Source: Atrichornis clamosus (lineage: Eukaryota > Chordata > Aves > Passeriformes > Menuridae). From it: a DNA stretch of 64,000 nt. Position numbers and translations under genes: made by a program. Location: the NCBI GenBank assembly GCA_013400975.1, contig WBMZ01012783.1, forward strand, positions 186,001 through 250,000. Reading direction: 5' to 3'. Shown piece after piece: positions 36,897-48,950 of this stretch. The notes beneath the pieces are model-generated. The model was not told the DNA's origin. It ran no database searches and saw only the letters and a list, made by a program, of their open reading frames with translations. The number at the start of each line of letters is the position of its first letter. Within the stretch, counting starts at the first letter, position 1.

Positions 36897-39516
36897 TTTG
36901 TCATTATAAATGGTAATTGTGTTTTCATAATCTTAATTTTTAACTGGTTTTCCTAGCTTTTAGATTTAAACAGTCTTGGACTTGGATGTGCTGTTTCCCT
37001 GTGATGCTTTTACCAGTTTGAAGGAAAAGTCAGTGTAGTTCTGTTATGTCAGCAGATTTTATATTACTGTGAAGAAGCATCTTTTATAGTTATAAAGGAA
37101 CTTTACAAATCAACTTTTCTTTTTTTTTCTTGTAAAGAATGCAGTACTATTACGGTATTTCACTGCAAACCCAGAGCCACAGGAGATAAACATGTTTCCT
37201 TTGTAAAAGAATTTAAATCAATTTAATAGCACTGTAAATTTCATAAATTGCCTGCTTTAGAACCAGCATTCTAAATCTGTAAATTAAGTTCCAACCAAAT
37301 TAACCTGCCATTATGCATTAGAGACAGTTAAATAGAGACCATGAGTATTCTTTAATCTTGGTGAAACCTGAGTTATTTAAAACCCTTTCTTTCTCCTTAA
37401 CAGAAATAAGTCATTTGACCTTGTGTGTAGATACACCTATTTAGCTTGGAAGAATTTGTTCCATGTGTTGCACGGTGCACTGTTACTATAAAGCACCACT
37501 GGTTAAGCAAATTTCCCACTAAATTATGTGATCTCATTTTCAAATTTTTGTGACTTTATCACACTAATAAGTTGGACTGAGCTTTTGCACGCCAAATGTC
37601 AGCCAACTGAAAATTTCTTTAGCATTGTTACGCCTGTAAGGAAAACTTAGAGAAAGGAAAGGAAAAAAGACTAATTCTGGATTTTTTTTTAATGACTAGT
37701 TAAATATGTGTGAAATCAAGGAATATCAAATACTGTTGTGGAAGGCTATGTATGTAGACATCATTTCAAAATGCTGTGAATCCCATGCACAAACAGAATC
37801 TCTGGGAGTATCTGGTTTTAAAGCTGACATGAGAGGGAAAGAAATAAAGTTGTCAGTCCTCACTTAATTGTCTCCCATTACAAAAATTATTTCCTAAAGT
37901 TTATTCCTGCTGCATGTCTGGAAAGGCAGTGTTTTTTAATTTTTCGTTGTATCACTTCATCGTAGAAAAAACCCTGGGTGAAAGAAGACAATTCACTTTT
38001 TTCATTTTATTTTTTATAGAAATAATCTCTTTTAAAGGTTTTATTTTGTAGTGCCTTGCTTTCCCCTCACCATCAAATTATAACCACTATTCCAGTCAAT
38101 TAAGTAACTTTTCTTTTAAAAATCTGCTTTAATCCAAACTACAATTAACTATGACATAAATTCATTTCTCTAAATAGGGTGAGTCGAAAAAACTTGAAAC
38201 ATAAAGGTCAAGTAAACACCTGCTCTACTGCTTTCACTGTACATCCACATATTTTCCAGATTCTCTTCCTTCCTCTATTAACTGTACACAGCTATTAACC
38301 ATGCATGGACAAATTTAATTACTGTATGCAATCAGTGTCCCTTCATAACTTTGCTTCTAAACATTGTTAATTGATTTTTGTGGCAGTAGCTACAAAAAAA
38401 CTGATGGAAGTTTAGCTTGTTGGGTTAAAAATCTCTTCCTATGAAAGTATGACTCTGTACAGCTACAGTGTCTTACTTAGGATTATAGATACTTAGCACC
38501 TTGCATGCACTGCTTTAAACTTATATTTCTTTTGCCTATGTGCACACTGTGTGTGAGGCAATAAGCCTAGCATATCTAAGCCTCTCTGTAATAGAGTATG
38601 TACCAATATCCAGCTTCTCTGATTATGACTTTAAAAGGTTATTGTTGGATCTTGAAAGCAAGTGAAAATTCTTCACTCTGTCCTAAACAGTAGCAGCTGA
38701 ATACAGCATAAAAATCACCTAAAATAGCTGATTGTGTGTAAAAAAATAGAATTAAACTTAAATTTCCATAAAAATCACAAATTTTAAATCCAAGAAACTA
38801 ATAGCAAATATTTTGACACAATATGTATGAAAAGAAGGTCTTTAGGGTATTCAAAATAAGCATAGTTTGATTCCAGGTTGGATGCAAAAAAGTATCATAA
38901 CAGCAATATATCTCCCTGAAATGGAAATGCTGAGTTTCAAAAAGTGAGTAAAACAAAAAGGCTGCCAGACACTGGACTGATTTAGTGCTTCTTGGAAACC
39001 TTTGCCAGCAGGGTCTCTGTGGATCCCAGCCTTCTTTTTCAGAAACTGACAATCCTTTCTGCCCTTTCTCAGAAGTCTGGCACTTCTATGCTCATGTTGA
39101 GTACAGGAGAACTGCAAACTCAGCCAAATGGAGTCTCCATCTGCCCAGATCTATAGGAGCTGTGCTACTGTGCTTATCTCAGTAAAATTATGCAATGTTT
39201 TCCCTATGTATTTTATTCTGATCATTGTTTAATTAGTTTCCTTTCCCTCTGTTTTCAGACAGCTTTCACCCACTCCCTTCCCGATAACACAACGCAGGAT
39301 GAGTTGCCACCACATCTGTTAACTGAGACTTTGGCCTGAATTAACTCATCACCACCTAACTGCATTAGATCAATACAATATATTTCCAGCATTTAATTTC
39401 TATTAATTTATCTTAATAAAACGATTACCATATAAAGGATTACTGTCTGGAATGTTTTAAGCAATGCAGCTACTTCCAATTTCTTGGAAGTATTTTCTCT
39501 CATGCAAATAAGATTA
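36897..39516. other. Unique AT-rich DNA
   Basis: No gene or repeat family recognised. The stretch 37,130-37,620 is A/T-rich without simple repeats and could be conserved non-coding DNA, which only alignment would show. Confidence 0.4.
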
Positions 39517-39672
39517 CAGAATCATAGAATGGTTTTGGTTGGAAGGCACCTTTAAAGACAAGCTAGTCAAAACTCCTGCCATGGTCAGGTACACCTTTCA
39601 CCAGAGTAGATTGCTCAAAGCCCTGTCCAATCAGAACATTTTCAATGATGGGGCAGCAAGCCCTATGAGGCA
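39517..39672 (-). mobile_element. CR1 LINE 3' end, minus orientation
   Basis: Reverse complement of a CR1 tail: ACAGAATCATAGAATGG, GGTTGGAAGGCACCTTTAAA, CAAAACTCCTGCCATGGTCA, TTGCTCAAAGCCCTGTCCAA, then a decayed ACATTTTCAATGATGGGGCA. About 150 bases of 3' UTR only. Confidence 0.9.
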
Positions 39673-40448
39673 GTAGATATATTCATGACAAAAGACTTTG
39701 TGGGGTTTTTCTTGCCTTTAATTGTAATTGGAGCATTATCAACATTTCCTTCCAAATGCCTAAGAACTGCTTATTTTGCTATGAGAATTCTTAATAGAAC
39801 AGTTGTCATTTTTATTTATTCCTAGTAATGTGATTACAATGAGCCAAATCACTTGGTAAAATTTTGCTGTTCAGAATGTAAAATTCATTCTCTAGACACT
39901 CATTTCTATGAATGAGTGCATTATTCTCTGTTCATAAATTTTAGAAGAGGTTTTAAGAAAACATAGACTTTGGAATTAGAGGTTTAGAAGTTGTTTATAC
40001 ACAAAACAAATAGAGAAAAGAGGTCTACGCAGGTCTTTATAACCTCCTACACTAAGCTGGCAATGGCTGCTGGGATAAAGAAATTTGGTTTTGCTTAAAT
40101 TATGGCCTCCATATGTTTTATGTCCAGAAGTATTTTGAATGCAACAATGATAAACACATATAACCTATTTCCTTCTTTCTTTTTTAATAGATTAAACTGT
40201 AAGCCTAATAGTAAAACATATGGTCTGTATAACAAATAATCAAATATGTACTTCTTTGCCTTAAAATCAGTAGGAGAATTACTCTCAAGCAAGAATATTT
40301 TTAAGGTGAGTACAGTAGTCCTTCCAAACACACAACATTTTCTTTAAATCACACTGATCTCAATTGTACACAGAAGGCTATGCAATCAGATAGCTAAATT
40401 CCCCTGCTTCTTTCTGATGGCTTCTCTACTACTGAGTTCATCTGCAAG
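39673..40448. other. Unique AT-rich DNA between a CR1 and an LTR
   Basis: Nothing recognisable. A 78-codon minus-strand frame at 40,095-40,331 has no gene-like features. Confidence 0.45.
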
Positions 40449-41583
40449 TGTGGTGGTTTGACCCTGGCTGAACACCAAGTGCCCACCAAAGCTGTTCTAT
40501 CACCCCCTTCTCAGATGGGCAAGGGAGATAAAATAGAACAAAAGATTCATGAGCAGAGGTGAGGACAGGGAGAGATCACTCACCAGTTACCATCATGGAC
40601 GAAACAGACTTGGGGAAAATAATTTCATTTAATACCAATCACATCAGAGTACGGTAATAATACAATCAAATCTTAAAAACACCTTCCCTTTCCCCACCTT
40701 CTTAGCAGGCTCAATTTTACTCCGGATTTCCTCTCCACCTTCCCTGCACAATGGCACAGGACAGGGAATGGTTGTTACAATCACTTCTTGACATGTTGTC
40801 TCTGCTGCTTCTTCCTTTTCAGAGAGGGGACATCTCACACTCTTCTACTGCTCCAAAGTAGAGGTTCCTCTTACAGGAGACAGCCCTCCACCAACCTCTC
40901 CAAAATGTGTATTTCCCACAGCAGTTCTTCATGAACTGCTCCACCCTGGGTCCTTTCCACAGGGTGCAGTCCTTCAGGAATAGGCTGCTCCAAAATGGTC
41001 CCCCGTGGGGTCACAAGTCCTGCCAGCAAACCTGCTCCAGCGTGAGCTACTGTCTTCACAGGGCCAGATCTGCCAGGAGCCTGCTCCAGTGCAGACTTCC
41101 CATGGAATCACAGCCTCTTTTGAGCATCCACCTGCTCTGTCATGGGATCCTCCACAGGCTTCAGGTGGATCTCTGCTCCCCTGTGGTCCTCCATGGGCTG
41201 CAGGGGCACAGCTGCCTCACCATGGTCTTCCTGATAGGCTGCAGGGGAATCTCCGCTCTGGCACTTGGAGCACCTCCTCCTCTCCCCCTCTCCACTGCCC
41301 TGGGTTTCTGTAGGGCTGTTTCTCTCACAGTCTTGTTCCTCTCTCCACCTGCAGGTACAAAGCAGTTTTCTCCCTTCTTTAAAACATATTCTCCCAGAGG
41401 CACTACCACTATCATGGATGGGCTTGGCCCTGGCCAGCCCAGTCTGTCTTGGAGCCATCTGGCCTGTTGTGGAGCCAGATGGCATTGGCTTTGTTGGACA
41501 TGAGGGAAGTTTCTGGCAGCTTCTCACAGAAGACACCCTTGTAGCCCCCCTCTACCAAAACCATGGCAAGCAAACCCAGTACA
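40449..41583 (-). mobile_element. Long solo LTR (about 1.1 kb), minus orientation, with internal repeat array
   Basis: The left end TGTGGTGGTTTGACC is the reverse complement of the GGGTCAAACCACCACA terminus found on many avian LTRs. The right end is CAAACCCAGTACA at 41,583, or possibly 41,586. On the minus strand a variant ATTAAA signal lies at 40,628-40,633, about 180 bases before the 3' end. Between about 40,880 and 41,260 is a degenerate array in which CTGCTCCA and GGGCTGCAG-type units recur every 35-50 bases. No five- or six-base target duplication directly abuts the ends (GCAAG on the left, ACATG or TGAAA on the right). GC content is well above the flanks. Several overlapping open frames on both strands (up to 198 codons plus and 142 codons minus) arise from the array and are not independent genes. 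The 4.1-4.6 kb fragment is the same family. Confidence 0.85.
40880..41260. repeat. Degenerate minisatellite inside the LTR
   Basis: CTGCTCCA or CTGCTCTG recurs near 40,938, 40,986, 41,033, 41,082 and 41,131. It is followed by GGCTGCAG / GGCTTCAG units near 41,157, 41,198 and 41,237. The unit spacing is about 35-50 bases with strong drift. The corresponding part of the 4.3-4.5 kb LTR fragment shows the same units, so the array predates both insertions. Confidence 0.7.
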
Positions 41584-42181
41584 ACATGAAAAGCAAGGAG
41601 ATAAGAATTGTACAGGTTTTTATTCAATTAAAAGAACACTGTTACTACAAATGAAAACAAAATGAGGAATCCAAGTTTAAAAAGCGGAGACATGTCTCCT
41701 GATAATGTTTGCAGAGATCTGTAGCAAACATCTACCAAATGAAAACGGTGGATTCCTTCAGTAAGGTGCTACACGGCCTGTGTTAATTAACTGCTGTCTG
41801 CTGTCTAGTCTGCTTGGGTGGATAGTGATTCCCTTCAGAAGCATCGCCAGCTATGTTGGCACAGGCTTCATGAGACAATGGGAGTCTTGAGTGCTGGGAT
41901 CACATTTCTGTCCATGTGTTTAGTTTTATTCACGTATAAGACAACACTTTAGCAGTAAAAATCCCTTTCTAGCACTCCAGTATACAGGTGGAAATCCTTC
42001 TGATTTCCCTGCAAAGATGTAAAATCAAGCTTTTAACTTTTTTTTTAAATAAATAAGTACATTTAAAAAAATATCTCATAAAATTTTAAGCTCCCTATAT
42101 CATTGCACAAAACAGATTTGGTTGTCTCAGACTGATGCTCCTTTCTCACATTTTTCATATTTTTTCCAATGCTGACTCCAG

Positions 42182-42252
42182 GTTCAAAGAAATCTCTGGG
42201 AGCAGCTGGACCAGAAGCAGCTGTGGCAGGACTTAACTCAAACTGTCACCTT
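42182..42252 (+). other. Possible 71-bp internal exon, gene unknown
   Basis: A pyrimidine-rich tract (42,140-42,178) leads into CTCCAG at 42,176-42,181. The segment that follows is open in one frame for 23 full codons and then meets a donor-like CTT|GTGAGA at 42,253. The peptide is short, charged and Trp/Gln-rich, with LWEQLDQKQLWQDL at its centre and heptad-like spacing suggestive of an alpha-helix or coiled coil. GC content is above its surroundings. Without the donor the same frame stops at the TGA inside GTGAGA and then stays open for a further 26 codons (EEEWEQKLKQF...), an alternative reading as a decayed longer exon. I do not recognise the protein, and no neighbouring exon was found. 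Confidence 0.2.
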
Positions 42253-45200
42253 GTGAGAAGAAGAGTGGGAGCAGAAGCTGAAGCAATTTCTATGTCATTC
42301 ACTGGAAAGGAACTCTGACATTTCAGATGGAAACTAAGTTAAAAATGTGAGTGATGGTCTGCCACTTGTCTCTGCTAAGGTACAACTCACTTGCCTAAAT
42401 CTGATCTTATCAAGATCTTCATGCTCAGATCTCCAGTCCTTTGGTTTTGCCAGAAAATATACAGACTTATGGCAGACTTTTGAGTCTGGTTGAACAGTCA
42501 CACAGACACTATTGCTTGCTATGACTCCTGAAACCAGAAAATACTCCTGAAATGCAGAAGACCAAAGCAGACATGCAAAATGAGAGCAAATTATTAACAG
42601 AACACATTTAAAGTTAATAGATTCATAACTTTAAAAGGGGAAAATTATAAAGAAATATTAAAATGAAGTCTTCAAGTACTACTGAGATAAGTTAATTTCT
42701 CAAAAAATCCTCTCTATGTTTTCAGTTCAGTGCAAGATCCACCACGTCATATAAGCTATTGCTTCCAGATGGAATTTTTGGGGGTTTTTTTTAATGTTTC
42801 TCCTACAGAAATCACCATAGGACCCTCAGAGACATACAAAAACAGAGTTTTGAGTTTTAAAAATGTCCTTCAAAATGCCATAATTAAAAGCCTTACTGGT
42901 TCCCCACTTGGCCTTAATCATCTGTACTCTGATGTTCATTTGTGTCTGCATCTGTAAACTATTAACAGTACTATTAACAACACTGGAAATTAGGCCAAAA
43001 TTAAATGTCTTGAAAGTTCTAGCTACATTTTCTCTGGGAATTTAGAAAGCAAAAGCATTCATTGCTATGATTCTTTACATTCAGATGTCTTTAAAACTTC
43101 AGGTGGAGGAAGCATGAATTCCAGATGTGCCTTAATTATGTTGCTAAGTACAGTTGAGCATATGTATCTCTGATATTCTGTGGTGCTTTCCTGTTATTGC
43201 ATCATATTGACAACAAGGTGATAATTCATTACGTTAATAAGCAAGGAAGAGAAAAACTGACTCAAAATCCCAAGATACACATACAGAAAAAACCCTCTTC
43301 TAGAATGCGCTGCCAGAGATCAGACCCACCATGCAGTATATTCTAAAGATCCCTGTTTCAATTAGTTGTGCTGACAATACGTAATAAACCTGCTATCTGA
43401 CGTACAGAAAAAGAAAAGGAGAAAAATATATTGGGAAGCACTACTGAACTGACACCTCATATAAGCTATGACCAGGAAAGGAAAGAGTTGTGTTCAGCCA
43501 CCACATTTGTATCCCTTAATTTTGTCTTGCAGGAGACATTCGTATTGGTTCACACTCATCTTTTTTGGAATGAAAAAATTTTTTGAGGAGGAAATGAGGT
43601 TGTATATGTAACCCTAAGTGTGTTCTCTCCAGGCAGCTTCCATAGTACCCAGAACAAGTGGTTACAAATGATTTAGGAATACTGTTCAGGGTTGCCAGCT
43701 TCTAGAAATGACCAATTCTAGTCATTCCTGTACTTGGCTTCAGAGCTCCTCTGGCCCCCATATAGTGTTCATGCAAGTCCAAAAAAATATTTGGTAGGTG
43801 AATGTGTGTGCCTCTGTGAGAGTTTGTAAGTGTGTGTACAAGGTGCATGGATTCAGCTCCATGTATCTCAAATGTCCGAGAGTAGAACTTTTAATAGTAT
43901 TAAATTAAAGAAGTATGAGGAGGATGAGCAGAGGATATTAAGCATATAAACCTTTCTTTAATTGCACTGAAAAACTGCAGCAGATTGAGCGTATTTTATC
44001 AGTTGCAGTCTTGCCTTTCACACTTGCTGGGAGTCAGCACTACAACAATCAATATGGGCAGCTGGGTTCTATTTTGCAGAGTACAAGATGGTTTGCAGTA
44101 AAAAAAAAAATTTAAAAAAAGGAAAAGAAAGAAAAAAGTATTTGTTCAGAAAAAAAATGAATGTTTGAGGAATGTGGGCAGTAGAAGAACAGGGACCTGG
44201 GACCAAATAGAGAAGCTGAGTTACAAAACTTAGACATAGCATTCTCCTTGTCCAGAACAACCCACCACCATATGATTATGGTATTCTCTGGGAGAATTGA
44301 TTCCAACAGATGGAGAAGGCTAACTAATGCTAAAGTTTCAAGGCAAGTGCTCTAACTACTAGAAAAGGAGACAGTACTGTCTCATAACTACAAGGGGAAA
44401 AGCAGGGGGAAAAAAACTCAAACAAACCAAAGAACTGGCTCATGTTGGGTTTTTGAAAGTGGTATATACATGTGTATTTTCGTGAGATAGTTTAGGCTAG
44501 TGAAGCCCAGATGTTGCTTAAGCTTGAAGTTCTTATGCCCTAGAAGGACATAAGAGGTTTTAAGGTAGGTCACTGCAATTATTCCTTCTTCTCCCTACTT
44601 CATGCAACTCCAGCCAGGTACTTTGACAGAGGCACAGCTCTACCAAGCACTGGGGTTTGCTGCCTTTGCTGCTTTTACAGGGCTGAGGGTCTTGCTGCAA
44701 TGACAAAATAGAAAGAGTTTTATTCTACCACAGCCATCCATAGAAGCAAGAACTAGATAGCTGTTTCTGTCACAAGCAGTTAAAGAAACAGAGATTCATT
44801 CAATCCAATAAGGTATTCCCTTCTCCATGGCCATACGCAGATCATTCTGTCATAATCAGTCATAAATAACAAAATAATGGATCAAAACTACCTCTACCTG
44901 GCATTTCTCACTAACCTGATGACAGAATTATATTTTATGCTAGAAGAAATAATAAAAAGTATTTATTATTTTTCTAAGAAATAATGTGCATCCTAGACCA
45001 CAGAGTAGTTATCCGAGAGAAAATTATTTTTTCCATATAATTTTTCGTACATCTAACTTAAGTCATACCAATTTTGACCTTGAAACAAAGTATGCTGCTC
45101 TATACATAAACATATATGAATAAATACAAAATTGCTTTTGACAAGAAAAGGCTGGATGACTATTATGATCTATGTTTTTCCTCTACATTTTATAATTAGG

Positions 45201-45934
45201 AAATACATTACAGAATAGCATATGAAACAATGACTATCATATCACATGAAAGTAATTTCCTTCCCAGGCTGCTGATTTTCTTTTTTTTCTTAAATGTGAA
45301 TACAAATTTTTACATGTGGGTCAGAACCTCACTGGTCCCAGGAAGACAAACATTGATATAACCTGGAATTGGAAAGATTGTTTCTAATATTAACCACCGA
45401 GAAAAATAAGCAAATAAAGCTGTGCACTTAAATGAGCTGCTCCAAACTAAAAGTACTCACGTACATGGATGTTATTCCATGTCTGAGATCAAAGTAGGAG
45501 AAGCAGAGTTTAAACCTCCAGGAAAGAGGATACTGGCTTAAGTGATCAAGAAGTGTAAGTGATTAATTAAGTACAATTGGGCTGCTGCTGCTCCTTGAGG
45601 GCTTGTCTGAACAGCAGATCCAACTTGTCAGGAGTCCACACTACTACATCTATCTTGTAGGATCAGAATACAAATTAGTCTCTATATGTTCAGATCATCA
45701 TCAACACCACTTGGAGTTTTCAGTTGGTTTTCTGCACTGTGTATAATTCTGAGGGTGTTATTTGCCTCTGTACAAAAAAAGGAACCAGAAGAAGGTGATT
45801 ATTTCCTGCTGACAACTGGAGAAATTTCCACAACCACTTACTTCAACAGACCTTCAATCCACTCTTTGCAATCTGTCATTTCTCTCTGTATATCTGCACA
45901 TGCAGTTCCATGTTGGGTAACAGATGTATACACA

Positions 45935-45975
45935 TGCACAGACACACACACACCATGCATGAACACACACTGTGT
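45935..45975. repeat. Short interrupted (CA)n tract
   Basis: ACACATGCACAGACACACACACACC and a further GAACACACACTGTG form an imperfect CA microsatellite. Confidence 0.7.
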
Positions 45976-46280
45976 TTTCATGTTGTTTAGCAAGGACCAG
46001 TATGTCCTGTTCCACCCCAGAATTTCCACAGGCTTTACAAAAATTGACTGATAAAACTGAGTGATAAAAGTCAGAGGATTCACTAGGATAAACCTTGAGT
46101 TTTCATTGTTCTATAGGCATTTCTGAACACTTTCTTTTCTATTTCTTTAGATGAAACTGCTGGTCTCTGCTTGAGGAGAGGTCACCTTCATCACAAAGAT
46201 GAAGGCAAATCTGTGAGAAGCCTATTGGGATTACTTTTAGCCAAGAGGAACAGTTTTATTTTTTCCGGCTCTGAATGTCT

Positions 46281-46320
46281 ACAGATATTTTTCTGTCACG
46301 ACAGATCTTTTTCTGTCAGC
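46281..46320 (+). repeat. 20-bp tandem duplication with internal inverted repeat
   Basis: Two 20-base units, ACAGATATTTTTCTGTCACG and ACAGATCTTTTTCTGTCAGC, lie head to tail and match at 17 of 20 positions. At the junction CTGTC and GACAG form a small inverted repeat. Confidence 0.8.
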
Positions 46321-48852
46321 AGCAAACCACAATCAACATAGGGAGAGTTTTCTCCTATTTATGACAGGGAACGTGGCATTTCCAGGCTTTTTTCTAGGCC
46401 CAGCAATAATACAAGAGGTCACATGCCACCCTTAGGGAAATACATTTTAAATTAAACAAACATACACATTCTTGGCTGCTTGCTCGCCTTATTTTTTTAA
46501 TAGTCTCTAGGAAATGAAAAGTCATATCTAGTCTATCTGCTTTGCTTTGTTTCTTAGGGTGCTCAGAGCTCTCATTTGAAAAAAAGAAGTAAACAAGAAG
46601 GACTTTTAAAATATTTCCCTTCTTCAGCTCCTCTCTTTCATTCTCAGAGTGATTTGGTAATAGTTTCCCTTGCTCCCTTTGTTGGTTGCTGAGATGTTCT
46701 TATCTATGTGGTCTCATTTCAAAAAAATAGAAGCATTTAGAGGCACTCTTGATTTCAAATATTTCTCTAGAAAGCAGTGCACCTGGAGTCTGTGTCCTTT
46801 CTCCCAAAGCCATGAGCTATTCCTGAACTGAAATCCATAAGGAAATACCCTCATGCAAATAGTTGCAGCAGTTTGGCCCTACTTGTTTTCCTGTTCATAA
46901 AACCAGGGAAGCCCATTAAAAATGGAAAGAAACCTCATTAATAAATCTGCTAATTATGTATAAGTGAAGAGATCAAGTGGTTTTAGTGAAGAGAAACAGT
47001 AGATCACTCACTTTTTAACTAATTTTGAAAGAAAATTTAATATGGGCAAGGCAACTGAAATTAAGATTTCATGTGTAACAGTTTTGTAAGCAAAGAGGTA
47101 TTGCTGGTGTTGTGAAGCACTGTAGCCCACAAGTGTTTGTCAGTTTCCTCTCAATCTTAACTAAGTCAAATAGGCTGTAAAACTTGACTGAGGGTTACAA
47201 ACAAGAAGTTTCATTTGGGTAATAAGCAAGTGGATAGGAACCGAGTCACATGTGAATAGTATAAATTCTATAGGGGAAAAAAAAATAAAAGAAAAATATT
47301 TTCTTGCTGGCTTATTTCTTTTGGTGGTAGATGACTGGGAGCCTTTTTAAATTATTAATTTGTTTGGGAAGGGTCACAGTATTATTATGGGTTAAGTGAA
47401 AGGGACAAGTTAATCCTTAGGGTTGTGGATCATACAGTAAAATAGGTTAATTTATTCTTCAATATGATAGAAAACATGATTTATTGCTTTCTGTCCAAAC
47501 ATTTTGTGGTGTAAATCAGTAAGAAATGAGAGAATGTTGTATGTTTTTTAGAATCAGTGATGCTGAAAATTAACACAAAATTTAATCACATAAAAGAAAA
47601 AAAATCATTAAAATATTCTATTTTCTTTACTAAATCAGCAGAAAAGGATCTATCTGCAGTGAAGAGAAGGTCCTTTTTAGCTGCTTTTCCAAAGGTCTGA
47701 AAGATTGTGTATTTTTTAATATATTTGAGACCATTAACAGGACAACCAGTGAAGCCCGACATTTATTCAATGGCATCATTAGTTTTCTCCAGAACTTCAA
47801 TATTGTTACCAATGTCCTCATATTTGCAAGTGAACATATGCAAAATAAGTTTCCACAGAAGAGAATAAAACATACCTCTGTCTATCTTGTCTTTACTCTT
47901 GGAGTGCATCCTGGGGGACGTGTGTACGTGTGTATGTACAGTGAATACGTCTATATACACAGCAGCTGTACTTCTTGGGTACTAAATTGCTGGATCATGA
48001 TCTTGCTAGTATCAAATAAGCTTTTTTTCATGAATCCTACTTCCAGAGTTGTTTCTGGGTCTATTTGTCCTTTCTGTACTTCTACTTTCTAGTATGGAAG
48101 ATTTGGGGAATGTTTTTCCCTGGACAATTTTTTCTGTAGTTACTGTGTTTTATCCCCTTCCCCGTTGATGGTACTTGAGGATACACTGCTACAAAATATT
48201 TGTCTAGACTCAGAATGTAGCGCCTAAATATAACAGGACAGTGTGAACTTATTATTTGTGGAAGAATGACAACTATGCATTTTTTTCAAGTGTAACCTCT
48301 AAAATGAAAAGACTATTAATTGAGGAGCTAAGAGGCCAGGAGGCACTAGAGATAAAAAACAAGTGACTTTATAAATCTCTGTGGCTGTGACTGCTGTAAT
48401 AATCCTCCAGAACTGAACTGAGGCAGCTTCTCCATTTAAATGGTTTGGTTTAATGGAATGGGAATTGTTATGGCTAACAGTGCCAAACTTAAGGAGGTTT
48501 GGAGGGCACCCCTCCAGGGAAAGAATAATATTGATGATTGAAATAGATTGCGATAGAAGATAGAAATTACCTTCTAAAAGATATAGGCCCTGAGGCTAAG
48601 TGTGGTATTATTCAGCTATCAGATTAATATTTGAAATATCATCTTTTTCGAACTGTACTCTATTTGGCAGGGAGTGGATAAATGATTAATTGGTCTTTAC
48701 CATCTCTAATGGTTCTTGCCCTGTGGTTTATATATTCAAAAAAGTAGAAGCATGTCCTAGCACGAGGGACAGAGAGGAAAATGTGTGAATAAAGAGGAAA
48801 GCTTGAAACCAGAGACTGTGAGTTACATCAGCTTCCTGTGATGGAGTTTTGA

Positions 48853-48950
48853 AGCCTGAATGATCATCTAGCCTGACCTCTGTAATATTACAGGCCATAA
48901 AATTTCACTTTGTTATACCAGCTCTAAGCCCAATTTGTCTTAGTAAAGAG
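48853..48950 (-). mobile_element. Ancient CR1-type LINE fragment (3' region), minus orientation
   Basis: TGAATGATCATCTAGCCTGA, CCTCTGTAATATTACAGGCC, ATAAAATTTCACTTTGTTAT and AGCTCTAAGCCCAAT follow the order of an old amniote CR1 3' region (typically GATCATCTAGTCTGACCTCC, then ACACAGGCCATAGAACTTC). It is much more diverged than the young CR1 tails in this window. Same orientation as the ancient fragment at 13.0 kb, but a different part of the element. Confidence 0.65.

Larger units (their letters stand above)
41587..48852. other. Unique AT-rich DNA with one exon-like segment
   Basis: No repeat family recognised. An exon-like segment lies at 42,182-42,252. CA-rich microsatellite scraps are at 45,935-45,975, a GT-rich stretch at 43,795-43,845 and a 20-bp tandem duplication at 46,281-46,320. 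The 121-codon frame at 45,686-46,051 overlaps the CA tract and is not judged coding. Confidence 0.45.

Noticed and set aside
40880..41260. Regularly spaced short repeats considered as a CRISPR array
   Set aside because: Units are degenerate, unevenly spaced, within an LTR and in vertebrate DNA.
40907..41503. 198-codon plus-strand open frame
   Set aside because: It lies wholly inside the minus-strand LTR and is kept open by the repeat array; no independent protein features.
41108..41536. 142-codon minus-strand open frame
   Set aside because: Also inside the LTR. Kept as a question about the family ancestor but not called as a gene in this copy.
40444..41597. GCAAG as target duplication of the 40-kb LTR
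   Set aside because: The left copy abuts the LTR, but the right GCAAG starts about 7-10 bases beyond the likely end, so it is not a clean duplication.
44101..44140. A-rich tract as a retrotransposon poly(A) tail
   Set aside because: No LINE or processed-gene sequence precedes it on either strand; avian CR1s do not end in poly(A).
45686..46051. 121-codon plus-strand frame
   Set aside because: Its end is coded by a CA microsatellite, and the remainder has no recognisable features.
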